In this document: positions 34,165 to 42,467 of the stretch, piece by piece
Numbering within the stretch: position 1 is the first letter of the stretch
How the letters are laid out: every line of letters begins with the position of its first letter
NCBI GenBank assembly: GCA_910578335.1
Contig: CAJTPU010000018.1
Coordinates: 5,392-69,391, forward strand
Origin: an uncultured Lachnospiraceae bacterium
Lineage (GTDB): Bacteria; Bacillota; Clostridia; Lachnospirales; Lachnospiraceae
Length of the DNA stretch: 64,000 nt
Direction: 5' to 3'
Notes under the pieces: generated by a model
What the model saw: only the letters and a program-made list of their open reading frames with translations
Told to the model about the DNA's origin: nothing
Database searches by the model: none
Translations under genes and position numbers: made by a program

Positions 34165-35547
34165 TTACAATTCCCATATGTCGCGGGATGCTTTTTCCTC
34201 CTTCAGCTTTGCGTTTGTCTCCTCCACCTTCATTCTGGAGAGTATCAGCATAATCATGATGTCTATCACCAGAGGCAGCCATAAATACATCACATGGAGC
34301 ATATTGATGCAGGAAGCCGGCTGCACATCCAGCTTGCCGCTAAAACCGCTAAACTCCAACAGCCATCCGGCAATCGCCGTTCCCAGACCTCCGCCAAGCT
34401 TCACGCCAAGAGAGGTACAAGAATACATGGTTCCGTCCACTCTTTTCCCCTTTGTCAGAAAGGTATACTCAGAGCAGGAGGCAATGACTGCATTCATATC
34501 TCCCTGCCACGGTCCCTGTCCAAGTGCGGCAAGCGCTGTAAACGCAAGCATCATGGGGATACTCCCCACATATCCCGCCACCACTACAAGCGCCCTGCCT
34601 GCCACGGCAATAATATAGCCTCCCAAATTTAATTTATACATTCCCTTCCATCTGCCCACAAGCGTCGGCGTGAAAACCAGCGCGACAATCAGGGGAATAT
34701 TGACCGCCCAGGAAAATACGCCGTACAGATTTTCATTTTTTAGCACATAAGTCATATAATAAATGCCGACATTAATCATTGCCCCGTATAGCTGCTGTAA
34801 AATATAGACTCCGCAAATCATCAGGTAAAATTTGTTGGACAAAAGAAGCCTGAACGCTTCCAGCAGCCCGTATTTCTCTTCTTCCTGCTTTTTCTCCCCG
34901 CCCGCATTCAGTTCTTCTTCGGGAAGCTCCTTGACGGAAAGCCCTGAAATGGTATTGATGAAAAGCCCGATAAGCGCATAGACAATCGCCACCGTCCGCC
35001 AAGCCCCGGCTCCGCCGCCGCATTGGGCAACAAAGCCGATTGTGACCGACTGAATCAGCAGGCTCGTGGAAAATGCAAAGATAAACCGGTACGAACCCAT
35101 CTGCACCCGCTCTTTGCTGTTCTTTGTCACAAGGGAAGTAAGCGCAGAATAAGCAATGTTGTTTGCCGTATAAAAAACACCGTTCAGCAAAGTATAGGCG
35201 ATGAAAAACCATGCATACTGCGCCGTTTCCCCCCAGTCCGCAGGTATGGCAAAGATTGCCGCCAGCGTCACCGCACAGCCAATATAACCATAAAGCATCC
35301 ATGGTCTCGCCTTGCCAAGCCTGCTGCGGGTCTTGTCAATCAGTGAGCCAAAGAAGATATCCGTAAATCCGTCGAACAGTTTTGACGCCGCAATCAGCGT
35401 CCCCACAATTCCTGCGGAAAGACCGATTGTATTTGTCAGATAAATCATGACAAAGGAAGATAAAAACGCGTACACCACATTGCCTGCAATGTCTCCCGAG
35501 CCATACCCTACTTTGTTGTACCACTTTAAATAAGTCCTTTCCTCCAT
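34165..35547 (-). CDS. GPH-family glycoside/cation symporter
   Basis: This 460-residue, twelve-helix carrier opens KWYNKVGYGSGDIAGNVVYAF and has the family loops DGFTDIFFGSLIDKTRSRLGKARPW and MYKLNLGGYIIAVAGRA, as in MelB/LacS-type carriers. It imports a glycoside with a cation. It starts 50 bases after the beta-galactosidase gene, so a galactoside such as lactose is the likely substrate. It has no PTS IIA-like extension at the C-terminus. Confidence 0.9.
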   Translation of the reverse strand: MEERTYLKWYNKVGYGSGDIAGNVVYAFLSSFVMIYLTNTIGLSAGIVGTLIAASKLFDGFTDIFFGSLIDKTRSRLGKARPWMLYGYIGCAVTLAAIFAIPADWGETAQYAWFFIAYTLLNGVFYTANNIAYSALTSLVTKNSKERVQMGSYRFIFAFSTSLLIQSVTIGFVAQCGGGAGAWRTVAIVYALIGLFINTISGLSVKELPEEELNAGGEKKQEEEKYGLLEAFRLLLSNKFYLMICGVYILQQLYGAMINVGIYYMTYVLKNENLYGVFSWAVNIPLIVALVFTPTLVGRWKGMYKLNLGGYIIAVAGRALVVVAGYVGSIPMMLAFTALAALGQGPWQGDMNAVIASCSEYTFLTKGKRVDGTMYSCTSLGVKLGGGLGTAIAGWLLEFSGFSGKLDVQPASCINMLHVMYLWLPLVIDIMIMLILSRMKVEETNAKLKEEKASRDIWEL

Positions 35548-35597
35548 AAAATACCTCCTCCTTTAAATGTTGTTTTCACGTACCCGCCGGCTATTTT

Positions 35598-38500
35598 TTA
35601 CCCCTTCACAAATGGTATTAACCGAAACCGGAAGCAAAACTGTTCTTCGTCAAACCGGTACTTCTCAAGCAGCTTTGGTCCGCAACTGTTTGAGCCAATT
35701 CCATTCTGCGCATAGTCAAGGCACAGCACGGTGCTTCCTGACGCCTCCAATTCAAAATTATGCGCTTTTTTCTCCAGCTCCTCCTGTGTATAAACCGAAG
35801 CGTTGAAGGAAAACTTCTGCTCTGATACCGCCGCCAGCCCAAACTGCCCATTGCAGGCTTCCACATAGTCGCAGTCAAAATGACTTCCGTTTTCCTGCGG
35901 GCGAATGTAATCCTCATGCAGCTCGTCTATCCTGTCGCGGTACAATCCGTGGCTTGCCGCCCTGTGTTTATCACAATAGCTTTCCATCGGTCCATAGCCG
36001 TAATAAGAAATGTTTTCCAGCCTGCCGTCAAGAAAAAGACGCACGCCAAATCTGGGCAGTTCCGGAAACTCCTTATTTTTACATACCTCCAGTGTGCAAT
36101 AAATCCCCCCGCCATTATCCACCGTAAAGACAGCCCTGATGTCCATCATGCGTTGCACCGATGCTGCCGAAACGGATATATGACTCCGAATTACCACCCT
36201 GTCCTTAAACCGTTCCACCACCGTGTCGTAGGCTCGTGCATAAGCCTCCTTGTAACATGCCTTCTCCCACGCAGGCTTTACATACATATCGTTATCCGTG
36301 GGCGCCCGCCAGAGGTTTAGTTTCATGGGCGCATCCAGATATTCCCTGCCCGCATACCGCATACTTTGAAACAGTCCGCTTTTTCTGCTGTACACATAGG
36401 TAAAGCCGCTCCCCTTTAAAATCACCCCGCCGTCTGTCTCCGCCACTTCCACCGGCGTATCCGCATCCGTCTGCTGCTGCAGCCACTTCACGGCGGTCTG
36501 ATTCCTTCCGTCCTCATTTGCAAGCAGAATTTCGTCAAATCCCAATATATGCCCGGCAGGAACCAACGGTATCCCCTGAAGGAGCACATAAGTAATCTTT
36601 AAGTAAACCCTGCCTGCCTTCGGAACTGTTACCTCCAGTTTTACATCCGCCTCCCCGTGCGGCGCTATGGAAACTGCCGGAACCGTCCCCGACTGTATAA
36701 GAACGCCGTCGCAGGTTACTGTATAATGAATTTCTGCATAATCCTTCAAATCCGTAAAATCCAGATAATTATGAAGCCTCAATTTGCCCGTCGCTACATC
36801 ATAGGAAACTACCCTTGCCGGGCGATATACATTTTTATACTCCAAAAGTCCCGTGTGCGGTGTGCGATTCGGATAGACAAGCCCATCCACACAAAAATTC
36901 CCGTCATGCACGACTTCGTTAAAGTCTCCCCCATAAAAGTATTTGACTTTTCCGTTTTCCGCACGCCCCATATCAATCGCGTGGTCGCACCACTCCCAGA
37001 CAAAGCCGCCGCACAGAATGTCATATTTTTGTATCATCTGAAAGTAGTCTTCCAGGTCCCCCGGTCCGTTTCCCATAGAATGACAGTATTCCACCAAAAG
37101 AAACGGTTTTTCTGCATTTCTTTCCAGATACGCTTCTATCTCTTCAAGAGAAGGATACATTCTACTGTACAAATCCAGATTTGTATAATGATACACCTTG
37201 TCGTAATTGCGGTATCTTGCGCTCTCATACTGGGTAATCCGACTTGCATCAAACGCTTTCGTCCACTGCAGTGCTTTTTCAAAATTACAGCCATATGCGC
37301 TTTCATTTCCCATGGACCACATTATAATGCAGGGACGGTTTTTGTCCCGCTCCACCATGCGCTGCACGCGGTCTAAGATGGCGCCCTCCCATTGCCGGTT
37401 ATCCGCAATCATTTCATTCCAGCGCTTCAGACGGTTATCATCCGTATCCTCTTTGTAATACAGCATAAACGGACCATGTGCCTCGATATCCGCCTCGTCA
37501 ATTACCATGAAACCATACTTGTCGCACAACTGATAAAAATACGGTGCATTGGGATAGTGGCTGGAGCGGATGGCATTGAAATTATGCTGCTTCATCATGG
37601 CAAGGTCTTTTTGTATCTGCTCTATACCGACAGCAGAGCCGGTGACCGGGTCACAGTCATGGCGGTTTACGCCGTGCAGCTTTATGTTCTGCCCATTGAA
37701 ATAAAACACACCATTCTTGATTTTCATGCTCCTGAAACCAATATAATCTGTAATCACCTCTTGCGCCGTTTCCATGACAAGTGTATACAGGCTGGGAGCT
37801 TCCGCACTCCACAAGTCGGGCTTTGCTATCTGCAGAAAGAGGCTGCCTGCCCTTCCCTTGCCCGAAGCCACCATCCGGTTCATGCCGTCGTAGACGGACA
37901 CCTTTGTGTCAACCGCGGCGTCCCCGTAAAAGATATCCAGCTTTATCTCCCCGCTTCCGCCCTCCGCAGATGCCGTGATGCGGTAATCCCAGATAAACTG
38001 TGCGGGACGTTTCAGCAAATACACGTCCCGAAAGATTCCGCTCATGCGAAACTTATCCTGGTCTTCCAGATAACTACCGTCGCACCATTTCAGAACCAGC
38101 ACCGCTATTTTGTTTTTTCCCTCCTGCAATGCCTGCGTTACCTCAAACTCGCTTGTGGCATGGGATACCTGACTGTATCCCACATAAGAGCCATTGAGCC
38201 ATAGGTAAAAGCAGGAATCTACTCCTTCAAAATTCAAATATGCCTTTGGCGCCTGCGTGTCCGTCCGATAGTCAAACTCATAGATATACGCGCCGCAGGG
38301 AACATCCTGCGGAACATAGGGCGGGTCAAAAGGAAACGGATACCTGATGTTTGTATACTGATGAGAGTCATAGCCTGCCGCCTGCCAGACCCCGGGGACA
38401 GTTATCTCATCAAAACCGGCAGTATCATACGCGGTCTCATAAAACGCCTCCGTCACATCATAGATACTTGCAAAATACCGAAATTTCCAGCTCCCGTTTA

Positions 38501-38639
38501 AAAACTGCAGACGGTCCGATTCCTCTCTGTGCTCTGTCAGATTATCCATTCTCTTTGATGCCGGAATATAATACGCCCTCGCCGGCATGGTTCCTTCGTG
38601 CAAAACGCCAAGGTTCTCATAGTATCTCGGTACTATCAT
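35598..38639 (-). CDS. lacZ: beta-galactosidase, GH2 family
   Basis: The start at 38639 has GGAGG with 7-base spacing; a longer frame begins at 38660. The 1,013-residue product is of LacZ length: sugar-binding and immunoglobulin-like domains, a barrel (KLHGVNRHDCDP, MWSMGNESAYG with the acid/base Glu, FLLVEYCHSMGNGPG with the nucleophile Glu). A bgal small-chain domain follows at about 730-1000 (LWRAPTDND, YYGYGPMESYCDKH). It hydrolyses terminal beta-galactosides such as lactose. No signal peptide, so it works in the cytoplasm with the carrier encoded next. An AraC regulator diverges from it. Confidence 0.95.
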   Translation of the reverse strand: MIVPRYYENLGVLHEGTMPARAYYIPASKRMDNLTEHREESDRLQFLNGSWKFRYFASIYDVTEAFYETAYDTAGFDEITVPGVWQAAGYDSHQYTNIRYPFPFDPPYVPQDVPCGAYIYEFDYRTDTQAPKAYLNFEGVDSCFYLWLNGSYVGYSQVSHATSEFEVTQALQEGKNKIAVLVLKWCDGSYLEDQDKFRMSGIFRDVYLLKRPAQFIWDYRITASAEGGSGEIKLDIFYGDAAVDTKVSVYDGMNRMVASGKGRAGSLFLQIAKPDLWSAEAPSLYTLVMETAQEVITDYIGFRSMKIKNGVFYFNGQNIKLHGVNRHDCDPVTGSAVGIEQIQKDLAMMKQHNFNAIRSSHYPNAPYFYQLCDKYGFMVIDEADIEAHGPFMLYYKEDTDDNRLKRWNEMIADNRQWEGAILDRVQRMVERDKNRPCIIMWSMGNESAYGCNFEKALQWTKAFDASRITQYESARYRNYDKVYHYTNLDLYSRMYPSLEEIEAYLERNAEKPFLLVEYCHSMGNGPGDLEDYFQMIQKYDILCGGFVWEWCDHAIDMGRAENGKVKYFYGGDFNEVVHDGNFCVDGLVYPNRTPHTGLLEYKNVYRPARVVSYDVATGKLRLHNYLDFTDLKDYAEIHYTVTCDGVLIQSGTVPAVSIAPHGEADVKLEVTVPKAGRVYLKITYVLLQGIPLVPAGHILGFDEILLANEDGRNQTAVKWLQQQTDADTPVEVAETDGGVILKGSGFTYVYSRKSGLFQSMRYAGREYLDAPMKLNLWRAPTDNDMYVKPAWEKACYKEAYARAYDTVVERFKDRVVIRSHISVSAASVQRMMDIRAVFTVDNGGGIYCTLEVCKNKEFPELPRFGVRLFLDGRLENISYYGYGPMESYCDKHRAASHGLYRDRIDELHEDYIRPQENGSHFDCDYVEACNGQFGLAAVSEQKFSFNASVYTQEELEKKAHNFELEASGSTVLCLDYAQNGIGSNSCGPKLLEKYRFDEEQFCFRFRLIPFVKG

Positions 38640-38780
38640 TCTGTGCCCTCCTTTAAACATACACTTTTTTGCTTTGCCATTTTTGCGCCCTATTCATTTT
38701 TTTACTATCATTTTTCTTTTCCGCTCTTATTTTCTGATTTAATTGTATGGTTTCCGTTAAACAAAGTCCATAAATACAAT

Positions 38781-38809
38781 TAGACAAAACATGCACAAAA
38801 TGATACAAT
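38781..38809 (+). promoter_or_regulatory. promoter of the AraC-type regulator
   Basis: TAGACA (38781-38786) and TACAAT (38804-38809) with a 17-base spacer. Transcription would start near 38816, so the inverted-repeat element at 38821-39057 would be the leader of the AraC mRNA. Confidence 0.5.
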
Positions 38810-38820
38810 ATGTTTATTAA

Positions 38821-39057
38821 GATTAGGGCGTCAAAAGCCCTGCCGAAAAATGTTGGTTGTCAGTCTGCCCAAATGTATTGGTGCAAACGACTTTTGCACC
38901 ATGGAAATGAGACTCAAAAATCGTGGAAGCCACTGCTGAACACGATTTTCGTTTTAGAGGCTCATTGGAATGTTTGGTGCAATGGAGAGCGCACCAATAC
39001 ATTTGGGCAGATTGACATGAAGCAACTTCAGTCAGGGCTTTTGACACCCGAATCTCC
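38821..39057. repeat. 237-bp imperfect inverted-repeat element
   Basis: The two halves are reverse complements over about 105 bases each around a short loop near 38925-38940. The ends match 20 of 22 bases (GATTAGGGCGTCAAAAGCCC on the left; GATTCGGGTGTCAAAAGCCC on the right, read inward). An internal 21-base block beginning TCTGCCCAAATGTATTGG (from 38864) is identical in both arms. Small nested hairpins lie inside. It carries no convincing gene. This fits a MITE-like element or a large leader-RNA hairpin. It fills most of 38640-39083, between lacZ and the AraC gene. Confidence 0.8.
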
Positions 39058-39083
39058 ATCACGCATTCACGGAGGCATTTCTT

Positions 39084-39938
39084 ATGTATTTGAATTCAGG
39101 ATATTTACACAATTCTCTGATAGATTTTAAAGACAAAACAAGACCCCTAATCGTTGGAAGCTGCGGCACTTACCGCCTGCACACGCATCCTAAGCTGCCT
39201 ACCTACAGACCAAGGGGAAGACTGGATTTTCAGATTATTTATGTCTCTGCAGGCGCCGCACACTTTCACTTTGACAATGCAGAAAATGATACGGTTGTCA
39301 CTGCCGGCAATATGGTGATATACAGACCAAAAGAATTTCAGAAATATGAATATTACGCCACGGACCGAACCGAAGTGTACTGGGTTCATTTTACAGGCGG
39401 AAATGTCAAAAATATCCTGCGAAGTTACGGCATTATGGACAATATGCGCGTACTCTATGCAGGTACTTCTCTGGAATATACAAGAATATTTAAGAAAATG
39501 ATATCCGAGCTCCAGCGCTGTCAGGCAGGCTACGAAGAGATGCTCACCATGCTTCTTCGCCATCTCTTCATCCTCCTGCACAGACAGCTTTCCAAACAGC
39601 GCATCCTGAAAAATGAGTATCTGGATAGCGAGATGGACCTGGCAGCGCAGTATTTTAATGATAATTATAATTCCGACATCAATATTCAGGACTATGCGGC
39701 ATCCCGCGGTATGAGCGTAAGTTGGTTTATCCGCAGCTTCAAAAGCTATACCGGTTCCACCCCCATGCGGTACATCGTCTCCATCCGCATCACAAATGCG
39801 CAGATGCTGCTGGAAACCACCACATATACGATATCCGAAATCGGCAGGATTGTCGGCTACGAAAACCCCCTGTATTTCAGCCGCATATTCCACAAACAGA
39901 AGGGATTTTCTCCTTCTGCTTATCGGAAAAGCCTCTGA
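39084..39938 (+). CDS. AraC-family regulator next to lacZ
   Basis: The 284 residues have a cupin-type N-terminal sensing domain (THPKLPTYRPRGRLDFQIIYVSAG) and two C-terminal HTHs (about 185-284: AASRGMSVSWFIRSFKSYTG and ISEIGRIVGYENPLYFSRIFHK), the AraC/XylS layout. GGAGG is 8 bases before the ATG, only about 14 bases after the end of the inverted-repeat element. It is divergent from lacZ and the carrier, so it probably activates them in response to a galactoside. Confidence 0.92.
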   Translation: MYLNSGYLHNSLIDFKDKTRPLIVGSCGTYRLHTHPKLPTYRPRGRLDFQIIYVSAGAAHFHFDNAENDTVVTAGNMVIYRPKEFQKYEYYATDRTEVYWVHFTGGNVKNILRSYGIMDNMRVLYAGTSLEYTRIFKKMISELQRCQAGYEEMLTMLLRHLFILLHRQLSKQRILKNEYLDSEMDLAAQYFNDNYNSDINIQDYAASRGMSVSWFIRSFKSYTGSTPMRYIVSIRITNAQMLLETTTYTISEIGRIVGYENPLYFSRIFHKQKGFSPSAYRKSL

Positions 39939-39984
39939 AGCAAATGCTTTTCTAGGTACATGCGCGCAGCCGGATAACCCATCT

Positions 39985-40335
39985 TTATTGCAGCTTCGCT
40001 TCCCACTCCGCCTCCCTGAAGCCTGTCAGCACAGTCACTCCGTCCACAACAAGCGGGCGTTTCACCAGCATCCCGTTGGAGGCAAGAAGCTTGAGCTGCT
40101 CTTCCTCACTCATATCCGGAAGCTTGTCCTTAAGCTGCATTTCTTTGTATAAAATACCGCTGGTATTAAAAAACTTCTTAAGCGGCAGCCCGCTCTTTTC
40201 ATGCCATTCCTTCAATTCTTCATAGGAAGGATTGTTCTCTGCAATGTGGCGCTCCTCATATGCAATATTATGTGCATCCAGCCATTTTTTAGCCTTTTGA
40301 CAAGTAGTACATTTCGGGTATTCTATCAATAACAT
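39985..40335 (-). CDS. ArsC/Spx-family thioredoxin-fold protein
   Basis: The start at 40335 has GGAGG with 9-base spacing; the longer frame from 40443 overlaps the upstream gene. The 116-residue product starts MLLIEYPKCTTCQKAKKWL, the active-site loop of ArsC/Spx proteins, and ends KRPLVVDGVTVLTGFREAEW. The CTTC motif differs from Spx's CxxC only in spacing residues. It is called arsenate reductase-like, but the Clostridial YffB/Spx-like group has no confirmed role. It lies 16 bases after the GNAT gene. Confidence 0.85.
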   Translation of the reverse strand: MLLIEYPKCTTCQKAKKWLDAHNIAYEERHIAENNPSYEELKEWHEKSGLPLKKFFNTSGILYKEMQLKDKLPDMSEEEQLKLLASNGMLVKRPLVVDGVTVLTGFREAEWEAKLQ

Positions 40336-40351
40336 GCTGTTCTTCCTCCTT

Positions 40352-40879
40352 TTATATTCCGATTGTATAGCGCATCTCATGCCACTCTTCGCCGCCCCAG
40401 GTGGAGGCGGCAATTCCGCAGTCGGTAAAGCCCATCTTTTCATACATCCCTACCTTCGCCTGCAGGCATGTAAGCAAAGCCGTTTTTCTACCCCGCTCCT
40501 GCTCCCGTTTCAGATATTGCAATACCAGCTCTCTTGCAAGCCCCTGTCTGCGATACTCCGGCAGCACATCAAGCCCCAGCAGCATAATATTTTTCCCCGC
40601 CGGATTGTGCAGCCCGGCATCTGTAAAAAACGCATCCCGAAACGAAACCTCCTCCGTGGAAAGCCCGTTCAGAAAACCTGCCAGCCTGCCGGTTTTTTTG
40701 TCTACCGCCACCAAAAACATTTCCGGCGCTTTTGCAATCCGCTCTTTCATATGCTGCGCAGAACATGCTTCATTCGGCGGAAAGCAAATCCGTTCTATTT
40801 CTGCCGCCTGTTCTGCTTCCTCCTGCCGGATATTCCGAAATACATACTGTTCCAAAACGTCCTTATCGCCCGTTATCAT
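40352..40879 (-). CDS. GNAT-family N-acetyltransferase
   Basis: The 175-residue protein has the acetyl-CoA loop LLGLDVLPEYRRQGLARELV (about 100-120) and the terminal motif KVGMYEKMGFTDCG. A GNAT N-terminus (YVFRNIRQEEAEQAAEI) comes first. It moves an acetyl group from acetyl-CoA to an amine; the substrate is unknown. It is probably co-transcribed with the ArsC/Spx-like gene 16 bases downstream. Confidence 0.88.
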   Translation of the reverse strand: MITGDKDVLEQYVFRNIRQEEAEQAAEIERICFPPNEACSAQHMKERIAKAPEMFLVAVDKKTGRLAGFLNGLSTEEVSFRDAFFTDAGLHNPAGKNIMLLGLDVLPEYRRQGLARELVLQYLKREQERGRKTALLTCLQAKVGMYEKMGFTDCGIAASTWGGEEWHEMRYTIGI

Positions 40880-40982
40880 TCCTTCTTTCCTTTCACTTGT
40901 ACCGGATATTTTCCTATTATTTTACCATTATAACGGAACCTGTTATGAAACACAATGTCTTATCCTGACGGATTCGGCGTGA

Positions 40983-42467
40983 CTATTTATTTTCAGCACT
41001 GCTTATCTTGTATTCCCCCTTCACAAAATCGACTGCCAGTTCCGCTTCAAACCCGTCACAAGACCAAACAATCCGCAAAATGCCCTCTCCGCCTTCTATG
41101 CTGATTTTGGCACGCTCGTCAAAGGCTTGATACGTATTGCGAAAACGAATCATTTCTATCTGTTTTCTTACAACTTCCCTGTCAAGTGCCGCTTCCATTT
41201 CCGCCACGGTAAGATTTGTCCTGTTGATTTCTTTATGACCGGAAGCGCCCGCCTTTTTCACTGCCTCATAATCATTTTTTCCTGCAAAAAGGTCCAGATA
41301 CCATATCTGAGGCTTACCCGGCATGAAGAGCTGAATCGCCCTTGCCATAAGCAGCTTTTGCTCCGACTCTCCAAGGGCGCTGTAATATGTGGCGTTTACC
41401 TGATAATATATATTGGTCTGCCCATGCAGATTTTTTACAAGCCCGCCCCGCGCGACAATTAAAGCAATCAGATTCTCAATATCCTGTTCCGGTAAAATGC
41501 CTTTTAAATCAAGAAGGGGAATCCCGTCATGGCATCCCAACATATTGACAACCGCAATCCCGCTTTCCAGCATTTCCTTTGCCCATGCAGAAAGATAACA
41601 GCTCCTTTTATTTTCGATGGCATCAATAATCAGCCCCGGCAAAAAGAAATCATATGTCATATACCCTTTATCCGACAGCTTTTTATATATCTGCTCTTCA
41701 TATGCCGCATGAATTTCCGGCAGCAGCGTAAGGTGATACGGCTCTGCCATTTCCCGAATCCTGCCCAACAGCTCCCAAGTGCCCGGTTCGTTGAGAAAGT
41801 TCTTTTCCCCCGGCTCTTTTGGCGCATATGCAAACGCATCCAGCCTTACAATGCCTGCCCCGTAAGACGAAATTTTTTTTAATGTCTCTTCATAAAAGTC
41901 CCATACCTTTGCCGACTTTATGTTCAAATCCATCTGTCCAAGATACTGCGGATAATGCTCCTCCTGATAAAAGGTATTCCAATAAGGTACTTTTTTCCCA
42001 TCCGGAAAACGCACCATCAGAATAGGAAGTCCCGGTTTTCTAAAAAACATGTTTTTCATATACCGGGGCGCCGGCTCTATATACCCCGCCTCCGTCATAG
42101 AACCATATCCCTGCCAAAAATCATTCCAATTGATAAAAAAATCCTTATACTCTGATTTTTCTCCCTTGTTTACAAGGTCAACAAACTGCGGCGACATAGC
42201 GGAAGCATGATTCAGCACAAAATCAAGCTTTAAATCAATTCCCAGCTTTTTGATTTCTTCCAAGTCCTTTTTATCTGCCAGCGCTTCATTGATGTCATAA
42301 TCAATAACAGAAAAGCCTCTGTCCAAATCAGAATGGTAGATGCTGGGCAAAATATAAAACGAACCAAATACATTTTTCAACTCTTCTCTTTTCAGCATGG
42401 AAACAATATCCGCTAATCTGCCGCCCATGCTGTCCGGATATGCATTTAACATCGGCTTATTTTTCAT
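40983..42467 (-). CDS. GH13_18 sucrose or sucrose-phosphate phosphorylase
   Basis: The 494 residues follow the sucrose phosphorylase type: NAYPDSMGG opening, GIVRLDAFAYA with nucleophile Asp 210, LLPEIHAAYEEQ with acid/base Glu 251, and GCHDGIPLLD with the third acidic residue near 314. It splits sucrose or sucrose phosphate with phosphate into glucose 1-phosphate and fructose (or a fructose phosphate). Its start overlaps the AgaSK gene by 11 bases and AgaSK makes phosphorylated sucrose. The sucrose-6-phosphate-acting form described from R. gnavus is therefore the most likely; specificity cannot be proven by eye. Confidence 0.9.
   Translation of the reverse strand: MKNKPMLNAYPDSMGGRLADIVSMLKREELKNVFGSFYILPSIYHSDLDRGFSVIDYDINEALADKKDLEEIKKLGIDLKLDFVLNHASAMSPQFVDLVNKGEKSEYKDFFINWNDFWQGYGSMTEAGYIEPAPRYMKNMFFRKPGLPILMVRFPDGKKVPYWNTFYQEEHYPQYLGQMDLNIKSAKVWDFYEETLKKISSYGAGIVRLDAFAYAPKEPGEKNFLNEPGTWELLGRIREMAEPYHLTLLPEIHAAYEEQIYKKLSDKGYMTYDFFLPGLIIDAIENKRSCYLSAWAKEMLESGIAVVNMLGCHDGIPLLDLKGILPEQDIENLIALIVARGGLVKNLHGQTNIYYQVNATYYSALGESEQKLLMARAIQLFMPGKPQIWYLDLFAGKNDYEAVKKAGASGHKEINRTNLTVAEMEAALDREVVRKQIEMIRFRNTYQAFDERAKISIEGGEGILRIVWSCDGFEAELAVDFVKGEYKISSAENK

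Noticed and set aside
35880..38656. Several plus-strand frames opposite lacZ
   Set aside because: All lie antisense to a complete GH2 enzyme with catalytic motifs and lack start signals.
38810..39130. Frames on both strands through the inverted-repeat element
   Set aside because: They arise from the palindromic sequence itself, mirror each other and have no ribosome sites.
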